Below, one piece after another: positions 44,851 through 53,939 of a stretch of 64,000 nucleotides of DNA. Position 1 is the stretch's first letter. Every line of letters begins with the position of its first letter. Where the stretch lies: the NCBI RefSeq assembly GCF_900187505.1, contig NZ_FYDL01000021.1, positions 1 to 64,000 on the forward strand, given 5' to 3'. Source of the DNA: Pseudomonas sp. Irchel s3h17 (GTDB lineage: Bacteria; Pseudomonadota; Gammaproteobacteria; Pseudomonadales; Pseudomonadaceae). Both the position numbers and the translations under genes were made by a program. Below the pieces are notes generated by a model that searched no databases, was not told where the DNA came from, and was given only the letters and a program-made list of their open reading frames with translations.

Positions 44851-46199
44851 ACGGCCGGGCCTTCGGGCATGACATGCCGCAGGCCGATGCCGCGATAGTG
44901 CAGGCCTGCATCCGCGGCTTGCTGCGGGTTGTAGAGGTTGCGCCCGTCGATCACGACTTTTGCGCGCAGTTTGCTGGCGAGCATTTCGAAGTCGACCACG
45001 CGGAAATTCTTCCACTCGGTGCAAATCACCAGGGCGTCGGCGTCTTCCAGGGTGTCGTCGCGGGTGGCACACAGGTGCAGGTCATCGCGATACCCATAGA
45101 GGCGCCGGCATTCGGACATCGACTCCGGGTCAAACGCATGCACCGTGGCGCCTTCTTGCCACAGTGACTCCATCAGGTAGCGGCTGGGCGCTTCGCGCAT
45201 GTCGTCGGTGTTGGGTTTGAAGGCCAGGCCCCAGAGGGCGATCTTTTTTCCGGCCAGCCCTGCCGGAAAGTAAGGCTTGAGCTTGCGCAAGAGGATGTGG
45301 CGCTGGTCGTCGTTGACCTCGGTAACGCTGCGCAACAGGCGCAGCGGCATGCCGTTGTGCTCGGCGGTGTGCAGCAGGGCGCGCAGGTCCTTGGGCAGGC
45401 ATGAGCCGCCAAAACCGCAGCCAGGGTAAATGAAGTGATAGCCGATACGTGGATCCGAGCCGATGCCCCGGCGCACGGCCTCGATGTCGGCGCCCAACTG
45501 TTCGGTGAGGTTGGCCAGTTCGTTCATGAAACTGATGCGCGTGGCGAGCATGGCATTGGCCGCGTATTTGGTCAGCTCGGCGCTGCGGCTGTCCATGAAC
45601 ATCAGTTTTTCCCGGTTGCGGCAGAACGGCGCATAGAGTTCGGTCAACTGGGCGCGGGCTTCTTCGTCAGCCGTGCCGATGATGATCCGGTCCGGGCGCA
45701 TGCAATCGGCCAGGGCGCTGCCTTCCTTGAGAAATTCCGGGTTCGAGACCACTCGCACGCTCAAGTATGGCTTGCCGCGCCGCGCCAGTTCTTCCTCGGC
45801 ACAGGCCATGACCTTGTCGGCAGTGCCGACCGGAACGGTGGACTTGATGATCAGGGTGCGATTGGCTTCCATGGCGTTGGCAATCTGCCGGGCGACGCTC
45901 AGTACATGGCTGATGTCAGCGGATCCGTCTTCATCGGCAGGGGTGCCCACCGCAATAAAGATCAGTTCGCCATGCTCGACGGCATCGCTGGCCTGGGTGC
46001 TGAACAGCAGGCGTCCGGCCTTGATGTTTTCCTCCAGCGCCGAGCCCAGGCCCGGTTCGCTGATGGGTGGGACAGCTTGTTGCAGTTGACGGATCTTGCC
46101 CGGGTCTATGTCGACGCATAACACCCGATGACCGACATCCGCCAGTGCAGCCGCTTGAATCAGGCCGACGTAACCCGTACCAAATACGCTCACGTCCAT
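44847..46199 (-). CDS. ugd: UDP-glucose 6-dehydrogenase
   Basis: A 450-residue NAD enzyme oxidising UDP-glucose to UDP-glucuronate. It has the N-terminal VFGTGYVGLIQAAALADVGH, the catalytic Cys267 in GCGFGGSCLPKD and the C-terminal UDP-binding LAFKPNTDDMREAPS. ATG 46199 is chosen because GAGG lies at good spacing; ATG 46214 is possible. It is the first gene of the 15-gene operon, so the operon promoter should lie in the ~360 bases upstream. Confidence 0.93.
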   Translation of the reverse strand: MDVSVFGTGYVGLIQAAALADVGHRVLCVDIDPGKIRQLQQAVPPISEPGLGSALEENIKAGRLLFSTQASDAVEHGELIFIAVGTPADEDGSADISHVLSVARQIANAMEANRTLIIKSTVPVGTADKVMACAEEELARRGKPYLSVRVVSNPEFLKEGSALADCMRPDRIIIGTADEEARAQLTELYAPFCRNREKLMFMDSRSAELTKYAANAMLATRISFMNELANLTEQLGADIEAVRRGIGSDPRIGYHFIYPGCGFGGSCLPKDLRALLHTAEHNGMPLRLLRSVTEVNDDQRHILLRKLKPYFPAGLAGKKIALWGLAFKPNTDDMREAPSRYLMESLWQEGATVHAFDPESMSECRRLYGYRDDLHLCATRDDTLEDADALVICTEWKNFRVVDFEMLASKLRAKVVIDGRNLYNPQQAADAGLHYRGIGLRHVMPEGPAV

Positions 46200-46561
46200 A
46201 CTGGCGTGCCTCATGAAACGGTGGATGTAACTCAAATGAGACTGTTAGAAGGGGTATAGACGAGTGCGGGGAAACCGTGCCAGCAAACTGACACGCTGTT
46301 CATGTTGAAAAACGGTCAGTATTCGGGCGATCTGCTATCAAGTGCCTCAAAGCACTGGCTTTGGTCAGTTTTTGAGCATTCAGACGGCGAATCAAGAATG
46401 CGATAAACGGTCGCATGCCTTGTATTACAAGGGGTGGGGAGAAGGATGTGTGTCAGAAATGAACCAACTTTTTTTTGACGTTTTGTCGATCAAATGACAT
46501 TTATTACGTTTTTCATGCGCTGTAACGTTGTCAAAAAACGACCGGTATTGAATGACTGCCA
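46200..46561. other. Regulatory gap upstream of the exopolysaccharide operon
   Basis: About 360 bases, more AT-rich than the surroundings, between ugd and an AraC gene on the same strand. I see no gene. It must hold the operon promoter, but no convincing -35/-10 pair or known operator could be fixed by eye. A short inverted pair TGTC...GACA occurs at about 46485-46499. Confidence 0.5.
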
Positions 46562-47599
46562 TCACATAATGCTACGGGGGGTGTGCCGTGAACGGTAATG
46601 CCCTGGCGCACAGTCGAACCAGCGCAGGCAGGCGCGATTGAAACTCTGCACATCGCTGTAACCGAGCTGGTCGGAAATCTGCACCAGTTCAACGGCGGGT
46701 TGCAGCAGCAGGTCTTCGGCGCGGTAACGCCGGTATTCGTCGAGCAACTCGGAAAAACTCCAGCCCAGGGCCTTCAGGCGGCGGGCGGCGGTGCGTTCGA
46801 GCAGGTGCTGGGACGTACAGAAATCCTGCCAGTGGGCGCCTGGCAGATCGCCGATCAAGTGGTCGCTGACCAACTCCAGCAACGTCGACTCGCTGTTGCG
46901 CCGGGTATGTTCCAGCAACTCGACCAGGGTGTCCTCCAACTGATGGTTGCCCGGTGTCAGCGGCTGCGCGAACAACCCAGGCTCAAGGTGAATCACCGGG
47001 TTGGCCTGGCACCAACGCACGGGGACGCGAAAGGCCTGTTCATGGGGTTGCGTAGTGGCCGGGGCAGGGTGGGGCAGGTCGACAGCGAGAATCGGGTCTG
47101 CCCCCAGGCCGCTGGCGAGCAGCTTGCGCCGCAACATGCTGCACACGCTGACCAGGATGTAGTCGGTCAACGGTGCGGTGGCGCGCAGGCTGCCGCAGTC
47201 GCGCAGGTGCAACTGCACCGAGCCTTCGCCGCGCACGATCCGCGCCTGGAAATGCCCGTTGAAGAACGGGAAGAACCTGACGAAATAGGCACAGGCACTT
47301 TCCAGCGACGCGGCGACATCAAACAGGTAGGTCAAGCCATTGGTCGAGGTGGACACGAAGCGCCGGCCCGCCGCCAGACCCACCAGCGGATCATCGGTAC
47401 TGGCCTGGGCAAAGGCCCAGAAACGTCGAGAGAGAAACAGCGGAACGCGCATGAACGGGGTGCGCAATTCAAACAGGCTGCGGTGAAACAACGCCTCGAT
47501 CTGTTCGCGCGCAATCCCGCGGGCCAGCAGTTCTTCAATGGCCGGCAGCAGGCTGGGGGCGTAGAACGCGTTGGGTGTCGGCTGATCGCTTTTTGTCAT
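46562..47599 (-). CDS. AraC-family regulator (OruR/ArgR-like N-terminus) 1
   Basis: A 345-residue protein with an N-terminal ligand domain of the Arabinose_bd type and a C-terminal double helix-turn-helix (about 235-345; DFCTSQHLLERTAARRLKAL, ISDQLGYSDVQSFNRACLRW). It is divergent from the LysR gene at 47671 with a 71-base gap. It lies upstream of ugd on the same strand, but the 360-base spacing argues against one transcript. The target could be the nearby outer-membrane protein gene or the exopolysaccharide operon; sequence does not decide. Confidence 0.88.
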   Translation of the reverse strand: MTKSDQPTPNAFYAPSLLPAIEELLARGIAREQIEALFHRSLFELRTPFMRVPLFLSRRFWAFAQASTDDPLVGLAAGRRFVSTSTNGLTYLFDVAASLESACAYFVRFFPFFNGHFQARIVRGEGSVQLHLRDCGSLRATAPLTDYILVSVCSMLRRKLLASGLGADPILAVDLPHPAPATTQPHEQAFRVPVRWCQANPVIHLEPGLFAQPLTPGNHQLEDTLVELLEHTRRNSESTLLELVSDHLIGDLPGAHWQDFCTSQHLLERTAARRLKALGWSFSELLDEYRRYRAEDLLLQPAVELVQISDQLGYSDVQSFNRACLRWFDCAPGHYRSRHTPRSIM

Positions 47600-47670
47600 T
47601 TAGGGCTCACAGCATGTTCCGGTTCACTGGTTAGGCTGCCCGACGTTAAGCGATTTGCCGGAGCAAGACC

Positions 47671-48585
47671 ATGCTTGATTTACGCCAGCTCGACCTCAAC
47701 CTGCTGCTCGCCTTCGATGCCATCTACCAGCAACGCAGTGTCACCCGCGCCGCCGAAGTCATGTGCCTGTCGCAACCGGCGATGAGCAACGCGCTGCGTC
47801 GGCTGCGTGACCTGTGTGGCGATCCGTTGTTCATCAAGAGTCGCCTGGGCGTTACCCCGACCCTGGTGGCGCACCGCCTGGCCGACTACGTGCGTAATGC
47901 CCTGGAGAGCCTGCGTGACGGTTTGAAAATGATTCCCGCCGCGCGCCAGAGCACGCCGTTGCTGCGCATCAGTTGCCTGGACTGCCTGCAACCGGTGCTG
48001 CTCGATGCCTTGCTCCTGGCGCCCCATGCCGATTGGCAAGTGCGTTACTTCCAGCCTCGGCGGCGCGATGCCTTGCAGGAGCTGGCCTCGGGAAAGCTGG
48101 ACATCCTGATCGACCTGGATCAACCGCTGGCGGGGTTGGCCGGCTTGCACAAGCAGGTCTTGCCGGCCGATCACTATGTGTTCGCGTATGGCGATGCGCT
48201 CAAGGAGCCGCCGCGCACCCTGCAAGCCTATCTGGCGCAACCGCAGATCCAGGTTTCAAGCCGCCGCGATGGGTTGAGCCCGGTGGACCTGCACCTGGGG
48301 TTGAAGAGCCTGCGCCGCACGATTGCCGTGAGCACCCAAAGTACCCTGGCCGCGAAGATGATCGCCGACCGCCAGCCGTTTGGCCTGAGCCTGCCGAGCC
48401 GGGTCGCCTGCGCGCTGGGCATGCAGCAGGCGCCGCTGCCGCTGGACGAGCCGGTCCAGTTGCAACTGGCGCTGTACATCGAGTCGCGCTATCGCTTCGA
48501 GCGCAGCCGTGAAGAGGCGATGCATTGCCTGCTTCAGGCGTTGGGCGAACCACGGGCCCCCCTGGCCGTGGCGCGGCGCGCCTGA
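47671..48585 (+). CDS. LysR-family regulator (NodD/LinR-like)
   Basis: A 304-residue LysR protein: MLDLRQLDLNLLLAFDAIYQ, then SVTRAAEVMCLSQPAMSNAL as the helix-turn-helix. The opening and the RISCLDCLQPVLLDALL segment resemble the NodD-type subgroup that often senses aromatic compounds. It is convergent with the MetA-pathway-type porin gene 18 bases downstream and divergent from AraC 1. Confidence 0.88.
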   Translation: MLDLRQLDLNLLLAFDAIYQQRSVTRAAEVMCLSQPAMSNALRRLRDLCGDPLFIKSRLGVTPTLVAHRLADYVRNALESLRDGLKMIPAARQSTPLLRISCLDCLQPVLLDALLLAPHADWQVRYFQPRRRDALQELASGKLDILIDLDQPLAGLAGLHKQVLPADHYVFAYGDALKEPPRTLQAYLAQPQIQVSSRRDGLSPVDLHLGLKSLRRTIAVSTQSTLAAKMIADRQPFGLSLPSRVACALGMQQAPLPLDEPVQLQLALYIESRYRFERSREEAMHCLLQALGEPRAPLAVARRA

Positions 48586-48603
48586 CGCGGCCCTGGCGGG
48601 TGC

Positions 48604-49554
48604 TCAGAAGGCGTACGGGATCGTGACCTTGGCCCAGAGCATCTGGCCTTCGGGGCGGTTCTCCACGTCGAATTCCTTGGCCCAGCGCAACTCGGCGCTG
48701 GCGTACTTGAGGAAGGTTACGAACATCGCAGGACCGATGGCGAACACCTCGCCACGCACGCCGTCGTCCACGTCCTGGCCATTGAACTGCACGGTGTGGC
48801 CGTACTGTTTGTCGTCGGTGGTTTGCTTGAGGTAGTAGCCGTTCAAACCGAGGTTCAGGTTGTCGGTCACCTCGTAGCTGGCGGAGTAGTCGAAGTGGAA
48901 AATCTGCCCGGAACGGTAGTCAGTGTCGTGGTTTTCCTGGTTGAAGCTGTAGGTGGTCTTGACTGACAGCTCGGTTTTTTCCGTCGGTAGCCAGGTGAAG
49001 GAAAACAGCGGCTTGTAGGTGTAGAAATTGTTGCTGGTGTTGGCCAGGCGAGTGGCGTCGTACTCGCCGGTGGGAATGGTGATCTCCAGCGCGGCGCCCA
49101 GTGTCAGGTTTTTCCCCATGTCCCACAGAATGATCGGTGCCACGGTGGTGTCGCCCATGCTTTCGCGGTCATCTTCCAGGCCAAAGGCCGACACCTGCTG
49201 CTTGATCCAGGGTCGCGCCGCGTAGAAGCCCAGGCGACCGCCGGCAATGCGCAGCGGGCTGAGGTAGTCCAGGCGTGGAACGACCGCCTCGGACTTGATT
49301 TCGACGTCCGGGACCTTGCCGCCCAGCGAGCTGATGTTCAGCTCGGTGGCCTTGTAGAAGTTGTAGTAGAGGTTGAACGCGACCATGTGGTCCGGAAGGT
49401 TGTTGACGTCCAGCGGCAACATGAAGAAGCCATCGGTGCCAGGGCCGATGTTGTCGACCCCCGATTCTGTGGCGTGTACCGATACGCACACACTCGACAG
49501 CAGGGCAACGCTTGCAGCCAGTCGCAGGGGAGAGAACGCACGGGTCGGATTCAT
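48604..49554 (-). CDS. Outer-membrane protein of the phenol MetA-pathway (SphA-like) family
   Basis: A 316-residue protein with a signal peptide (cut near VHA|TESG) and a beta-barrel pattern ending in the C-terminal phenylalanine typical of outer-membrane proteins (KVTIPYAF). Segments such as DGFFMLPLDVNNLPDHMVAF and LTLGAALEITIPTGEYDATR match the Phenol_MetA_deg family (PF13557), thought to admit hydrophobic or aromatic compounds. No catabolic enzyme lies beside it. Three regulators surround it, so inducible expression is likely. Confidence 0.82.
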   Translation of the reverse strand: MNPTRAFSPLRLAASVALLSSVCVSVHATESGVDNIGPGTDGFFMLPLDVNNLPDHMVAFNLYYNFYKATELNISSLGGKVPDVEIKSEAVVPRLDYLSPLRIAGGRLGFYAARPWIKQQVSAFGLEDDRESMGDTTVAPIILWDMGKNLTLGAALEITIPTGEYDATRLANTSNNFYTYKPLFSFTWLPTEKTELSVKTTYSFNQENHDTDYRSGQIFHFDYSASYEVTDNLNLGLNGYYLKQTTDDKQYGHTVQFNGQDVDDGVRGEVFAIGPAMFVTFLKYASAELRWAKEFDVENRPEGQMLWAKVTIPYAF

Positions 49555-49689
49555 TTTTCTGCTCGTTATTATTGTTAGCGGACGCGCCGCCGGCCATCAC
49601 GCGGGCCGGACCCTAGAAATAAGCTGTCAGCCCCCGGCAGGGCAGGGTATTGGCGGACACAGAGCGGACTTCTGCGGCCAGCCTGTGTC

Positions 49690-49830
49690 CTAGGGTCTGT
49701 TGACGTTTGGTGGCGAGCCGCGTTGCTGGGCCAACGTGGGCGAGGCAAGGCGCGGGATGCCGCGATCGATGCCATGCGCGCCGGGTTGGCAGTGACGCGC
49801 CCAGGCGTGTTAACGTTCTGCGACATAATC
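49690..49830. repeat. Candidate dispersed intergenic repeat
   Basis: Within the 320-base gap between two divergent genes, 49690-49830 (from CTAGGGTCTGTTGACGTTTG to GTGTTAACGTTCTGCG) has the look of a repeated element I associate with Pseudomonas intergenic regions. TGTTGACGTTT and TGTTAACGTTC form an imperfect direct repeat at its two ends. No transposase. This call is from memory and weak. The rest of the gap (49555-49689, 49831-49874) shows no gene. Confidence 0.35.
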
Positions 49831-49874
49831 GGTTACAAAAATAAGAACTGAACCTGATCCGGAACCTGTCGTCC

Positions 49875-50915
49875 ATGCCAATCAAAGTCATCGATCCCCA
49901 CTACGAACTGGCGCTGGTTTCACCTTTTCTGCTGCAGACCCTGGCCGAGGTGGCGGGGGAAAAAGGGATCGACCCCCAGAGCCTGTGCCGTGGCCTGGGT
50001 TTCAGCCTCGATGACCTGCAGGATCCCGCGCAGCGCATTTCCTATCGTCAGGCCGTGGCGATGATCCAGCGCGCGCTCAGGGTGATTCCCAATCAGGGCC
50101 TTGGGCTCTGGGTGGGCAGCCAGAATGTGTTGGGTACCCTGGGGTTGCTGGGGCATGTGCTGTCGTTGTGCAAGACCCTGCGCGATGCGTTCGAACTGGG
50201 CATGCGTCATCAGCACACCTCGGGCGGGATTGTGGTGTCCAGTGTCCGGGAGGTGGCCGGCCAGGTGTTTGTCGACGCGGAATGTCGCCTGCCGTTTGCC
50301 GATGTGCAGCGGTTTGCCGTCGAAGAATTTTTTGCCAGCCTGCTGGTGTACGGCCGTGCATTGGTCGGCGGCGATTTCGACTGTGTACGGGTGGAGTTCA
50401 TGCACGCGGCCCCCGAGTACGTGGCCGAGTATCACCGCCTGGTGGGACCTGACGTACGCTTTGGCTGCCTGCACAACCGCCTGGTGCTGGAGGCCCGCTG
50501 GCTCGATGTGCGGTTGCCCAATCACCACTCGCTGGCGTTGCGCCAGGCGGTCACGCTGCTGGAGCTGGAAGGCGCCCAGGTTCATCAGAAAATCGACCTG
50601 ATCCAGGCCGTGGAGCGGGCCATTGCACGCGACCTGGCCCAGGGCAGCCATCTCGAGAAAATTGCCGGCGACCTGAACATGAGCGGCCGTACCTTGCGCC
50701 GTCGTCTGACCGAGCACGCCCTGACCTTTGAAGTCCTGCTCGAGCAAGTGCGCCAGGCGCGGACCATGAGCCTGCTGGCCAACCCCGAGATGTCCATCGA
50801 GCGTATTACCGAGGAAGTCGGTTACAGCGACGTGCGCAGCTTTCGCCGAGCCTTCCGGCGCTGGACCGGGCAGAGCCCGAGTGCGTATCGGGGCGAGAGC
50901 CATTGCAACGAGTGA
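49875..50915 (+). CDS. AraC-family regulator (OruR/ArgR-like N-terminus) 2
   Basis: A 346-residue protein of the same build as AraC 1: an Arabinose_bd-type N-terminal domain (about 20-205) and a C-terminal double helix-turn-helix (about 235-343; LEKIAGDLNMSGRTLRRRLT, ITEEVGYSDVRSFRRAFRRW). It is divergent from the outer-membrane protein gene and so its most likely regulator. The inducer is unknown. Confidence 0.9.
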   Translation: MPIKVIDPHYELALVSPFLLQTLAEVAGEKGIDPQSLCRGLGFSLDDLQDPAQRISYRQAVAMIQRALRVIPNQGLGLWVGSQNVLGTLGLLGHVLSLCKTLRDAFELGMRHQHTSGGIVVSSVREVAGQVFVDAECRLPFADVQRFAVEEFFASLLVYGRALVGGDFDCVRVEFMHAAPEYVAEYHRLVGPDVRFGCLHNRLVLEARWLDVRLPNHHSLALRQAVTLLELEGAQVHQKIDLIQAVERAIARDLAQGSHLEKIAGDLNMSGRTLRRRLTEHALTFEVLLEQVRQARTMSLLANPEMSIERITEEVGYSDVRSFRRAFRRWTGQSPSAYRGESHCNE

Positions 50916-50916
50916 T

Positions 50917-50942
50917 CCCCGGCACCTCGAAGGGCGCCGGGG
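50917..50942. terminator. Hairpin between convergent genes
   Basis: CCCCGGCACC pairs with GGGCGCCGGGG-type sequence (one mismatch, six-base loop) right after the AraC 2 stop. No T-run follows on either strand, so it may stabilise a 3' end and not terminate by itself. Confidence 0.4.
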
Positions 50943-50958
50943 TTGACGAACCAAGGGT

Positions 50959-51624
50959 TCAGGCGAGGGGCTTCAAACCCAGTTGGTAGGGTTCACAGTC
51001 CCGGCTGGCGACGCTTCGGTAGCGGCCGAACAACCGGAACAGATAGATCGAGCCAATGTTCAGGTAGCCCAGGCGGTAGCAGGACTTCAACGAGTCGAAG
51101 TTGCCTGACTCAACGTACGAGACCAGCCCTTGATACCCTTGCTCCAGGTAGTGCTTGAGGGCAAGGTTCATGCCGATCGCGTGCAGGCGCTGGCCTCGAT
51201 AATCGTGATGGGTAAAGCCCTTGTACATGTAGACGAAGGACGAGCTGAAATGCAGGAGCAGTTCCGGTGGGTCGATAGGCGTAGGTTGTCGCGAGTACCA
51301 GCCGTAGGAGGCCAGTTTCTCCCCATCGAAGATGCCAAAGCACTGGTCGCCCCTGGCCATGGCTTGATCGATGAAGGGGCCGGGCAGCTCGTTCACGGGA
51401 TCGAGGGCGTAGTGGCGGAGCAGCTGTTCGCTGAGAAACATCGGCGTGAAGTGTGGCGGGTAGTCGAGGAACCTGGGGTCGACTTTTTGCAGGGTCAAGC
51501 CACGCAGGATCTTGAACAGGGTGAAGGTGTTGATCAGTTTCAACAGCACCTGGAGCAGGGTGTTGAACAAGCCGTTCTGGCGAATTTTCGTCTGGCTTTT
51601 CTGGAGCAGTTCCTGCACGACCAT
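50959..51624 (-). CDS. GNAT-like N-acetyltransferase, unknown substrate
   Basis: A 221-residue protein. ATG 51622-51624 is preferred, with GGGAGG eight bases upstream. The middle and C-terminal part have a GNAT pattern: FDGEKLASYGWYSRQ (strand 4), FVYMYKGFTHHDYRGQRLHA (strand 4/acetyl-CoA loop, YRGQRL for R/Q-x-x-G-x-R/A), then GYQGLVSYVESGNFDSLKSC YRLGY as a GNAT-typical ending with N...S..FY. The N-terminal ~60 residues are basic and amphipathic. Similar proteins occur as accessory genes of lipid or polysaccharide modification, but nothing here fixes a role. Confidence 0.65.
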   Translation of the reverse strand: MVVQELLQKSQTKIRQNGLFNTLLQVLLKLINTFTLFKILRGLTLQKVDPRFLDYPPHFTPMFLSEQLLRHYALDPVNELPGPFIDQAMARGDQCFGIFDGEKLASYGWYSRQPTPIDPPELLLHFSSSFVYMYKGFTHHDYRGQRLHAIGMNLALKHYLEQGYQGLVSYVESGNFDSLKSCYRLGYLNIGSIYLFRLFGRYRSVASRDCEPYQLGLKPLA

Positions 51625-52047
51625 GCCCATGCCCTCCCGAGAGGATGCGGATGTCGATAAAGGGAAGGCGGTGATAACCAACTGCCACCTCCTTGTGTGT
51701 TGTCACAGGATGTTAGCAAAGGAATTGATCCGGCGACCCGCGCCAGCGGCGGAAAACGACCCCGGTCGCCCATCGGTAGCGGCCAATGGCTAACAACCGG
51801 CAGCTATCTTGTTGAGCCATAAGTGATTCATTTCACCGGGACCGATGAAATTTATTTTTTCGAAGAGCACCACCGCTCATCGACTCGGTGCGCACGTGGG
51901 CGCCGCGCTGGTAAAACCCTGCACGGCGGTTTTCCAGGGGCAGAGTCCGGCAACAGCACAGTTCGCCCGTGCACCGCTGTTATACCGTTCAACCGACACA
52001 AACCCGGGTGTGCCGGGTAAACTGCGCAGCTTTCCAGAGGAGTTCTC
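51625..52047. other. Intergenic region without recognised features
   Basis: About 420 bases between divergent genes (GNAT-like and DyP). Several short open frames exist on both strands, but none has a ribosome site together with a protein-like composition. It should hold both promoters. AGAGGAG stands before the DyP start. Confidence 0.5.
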
Positions 52048-52935
52048 ATGACTTACTACCAGCCGGGCATTCTTGCCACCCCTGTTCCGTCTCAGGCACG
52101 TCATCTGTTTTTTGCACTCGAATCCGCCGAGGCTCTGCCGGCGGTACTCGAGAAACTGATGCAACAGGTGGACGGCAAGTCGGCGGTGGTCGGTTTTGGC
52201 AAGTCGCTGGTCAATGCCCTGGGGGCGAAAGTGGCAGGGCTACGGCCATTTCCGGCGATGATCGGTGTGGGCGTTGATAACCCTTCGACCCAGCACGCGC
52301 TGTGGCTCTGGTTGCACGGTGAAGACCGTGGCGAGCTGCTCAATCGCAGCCACGCGTTCGAAGCGGCGCTGGCTCCGGCGCTGCGCCTGGTGCAGATGAA
52401 CGAAACCTTCCGCCACATGGACGGCCACGACCTGACCGGATACGAAGACGGCACTGAAAACCCCCATGACGAAGCGGCCGTTGCCGCCGCGCTGGTGGCC
52501 GAGGGCGACGACGGCATGGTCGGTGGCAGCTTTGCCGCGATCCAGCAGTGGCAGCATGACCTGAGCGGTTTCCATGGGCTGGCGTCCCATGAGCAGGACA
52601 ACATCATGGGCCGTCGCAAGAGCGACAACGAAGAGCTCGACGACGCGCCGGTTTGTGCCCACGTCAAACGCACCGCGCAGGAAAGCTTCAGTCCCGAGGC
52701 CTTCATCGTGCGCCGTTCGATGCCGTGGATCGAAGGTGATCGCGCGGGCCTGATGTTCCTGGCCTTCGGTCACTCCTTCAATGCTTTCGAAGCCCAGCTG
52801 CGCCGCATGAGCGGCCTGGAAGACGGCATCACGGACGCCCTGTACCGCATCAGCCGGCCGATCACCGGTGGCTACTACTGGTGCCCGCCGCTCAAGGACG
52901 GGCATCTGGACCTGCGCACCCTGAACATCGGTTAA
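52048..52935 (+). CDS. DyP-type heme peroxidase (class B)
   Basis: A 295-residue cytoplasmic peroxidase that uses H2O2 to oxidise dyes, phenols or other organic substrates. It has the family GXXDG motif GYEDGTEN with the distal Asp134, the proximal heme ligand His205 in AHVKRTAQ, and the distal Arg in IVRRSMPW. SHAFEAALAPALRLVQ and GHSFNAFEAQLRRMSGL are class-B-like. No twin-arginine signal and no encapsulin gene beside it. The next gene begins 29 bases downstream and is likely co-transcribed. Confidence 0.93.
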   Translation: MTYYQPGILATPVPSQARHLFFALESAEALPAVLEKLMQQVDGKSAVVGFGKSLVNALGAKVAGLRPFPAMIGVGVDNPSTQHALWLWLHGEDRGELLNRSHAFEAALAPALRLVQMNETFRHMDGHDLTGYEDGTENPHDEAAVAAALVAEGDDGMVGGSFAAIQQWQHDLSGFHGLASHEQDNIMGRRKSDNEELDDAPVCAHVKRTAQESFSPEAFIVRRSMPWIEGDRAGLMFLAFGHSFNAFEAQLRRMSGLEDGITDALYRISRPITGGYYWCPPLKDGHLDLRTLNIG

Positions 52936-52964
52936 GCGCCGGGCACCGGGGCAGGGAGAGGCGG

Positions 52965-53939
52965 ATGAGCGTGGTGCGCTGGGCAATGATCGGCTGCGGC
53001 AGCGTCGCCGAGCGCAAGAGTGGCCCGGCGTTCTACAAGGCGCCGGGGTCGGCACTGGTGGCGGTGATGGGGCGCCGGCATGACGCGGTCCGCGATTATG
53101 CCGCGCGCCATGGCATCGAGCGGGTGTACACCGACGCCCGGGCACTGATTGCCGACCCCGAGGTGGACGCGGTGTATATCGCCACGCCCCCTGACAGCCA
53201 CCACGCCTACAGCCTCATGGTGGCGGCGGCCGGCAAGCATTGCTGTGTCGAAAAGCCCATGGCGTTGCACCTCCGGCAAAGCCAGGCGATGCAACAGGCC
53301 TTTGCCGACGCGGGCCTGCACCTGTTCGTGTCCTACTACCGGCGTTCGTTGCCGCGTTTTCAGCAGGTGCGTCAATGGTTGCAGGACGGACGCATTGGCG
53401 AGGTCCGGCACCTGACCTGGACCCTGACCAAGGTGCCTTCGCCAGCGGATCGGGACGGCAGCGCCAACTGGCGCACCGACCCGCGGATTGCCGGTGGCGG
53501 TTATTTTGTCGACCTGGCCAGCCACGGCCTCGACCTGTTCCAGTACCTGCTGGGCGACATTGTCGAGGTCGCCGGGTTTACTGCGCGGCAGGCCGGGTTG
53601 TACGCCGCCGAGGATGCCGTGACCGCCAGCTGGCGCTTTGCTTCGGGCGCCACCGGCATGGGTTGCTGGAACTTCGTCGCCGATCGTCGTGAAGACCGTG
53701 TCGAGCTGATCGGCAGCCTGGGTCGCATCAGCTTCTCGGTGTTTGATGAGCACCCGGTGCAATTGCACGGTGAACACCCCCAGAGCCTGCACATTGCCCA
53801 CCACGAACACATCCAGTGGCATCACGTGCTCGGCATGAATGCACACATTCGCGGCCAATCGCAGCACCCAGCGACCGCGGACCAGGCGTTGAAAACCGAC
53901 TGGGTGATGGACTGCATCCTCAAGCGCGACAGCCTCTGA
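52965..53939 (+). CDS. Gfo/Idh/MocA family oxidoreductase
   Basis: A 324-residue NAD(P)-dependent dehydrogenase: Rossmann motif WAMIGCGSVAERKSGPAFYK, conserved VYIATPPDSHHAYSL, the catalytic lysine in CVEKPMALH, and GGYFVDLASHGLDLFQYLLG in the C-terminal domain. AGGGAGAGG precedes ATG 52965. Family members act on sugars, inositols or related alcohols. Its coupling to a DyP peroxidase gene gives no clear pathway. Confidence 0.9.
   Translation: MSVVRWAMIGCGSVAERKSGPAFYKAPGSALVAVMGRRHDAVRDYAARHGIERVYTDARALIADPEVDAVYIATPPDSHHAYSLMVAAAGKHCCVEKPMALHLRQSQAMQQAFADAGLHLFVSYYRRSLPRFQQVRQWLQDGRIGEVRHLTWTLTKVPSPADRDGSANWRTDPRIAGGGYFVDLASHGLDLFQYLLGDIVEVAGFTARQAGLYAAEDAVTASWRFASGATGMGCWNFVADRREDRVELIGSLGRISFSVFDEHPVQLHGEHPQSLHIAHHEHIQWHHVLGMNAHIRGQSQHPATADQALKTDWVMDCILKRDSL

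Noticed and set aside
46270..46290. A TGGCACG sequence on the minus strand (CGTGCCA at 46276-46282) resembling the -24 half of a sigma-54 promoter upstream of ugd
   Set aside because: The -12 GC is not at the required distance; the next GC is two bases too far, so the spacing is wrong for RpoN.
51800..52047. Short open frames (about 65 codons) on both strands before the DyP gene
   Set aside because: None has a ribosome site, and the compositions look random. They overlap the probable promoter region.
52900..52935. Possible encapsulin-targeting tail on the DyP peroxidase
   Set aside because: The last residues (LRTLNIG) only faintly resemble a cargo peptide, the usual long linker is absent, and no encapsulin gene is nearby.
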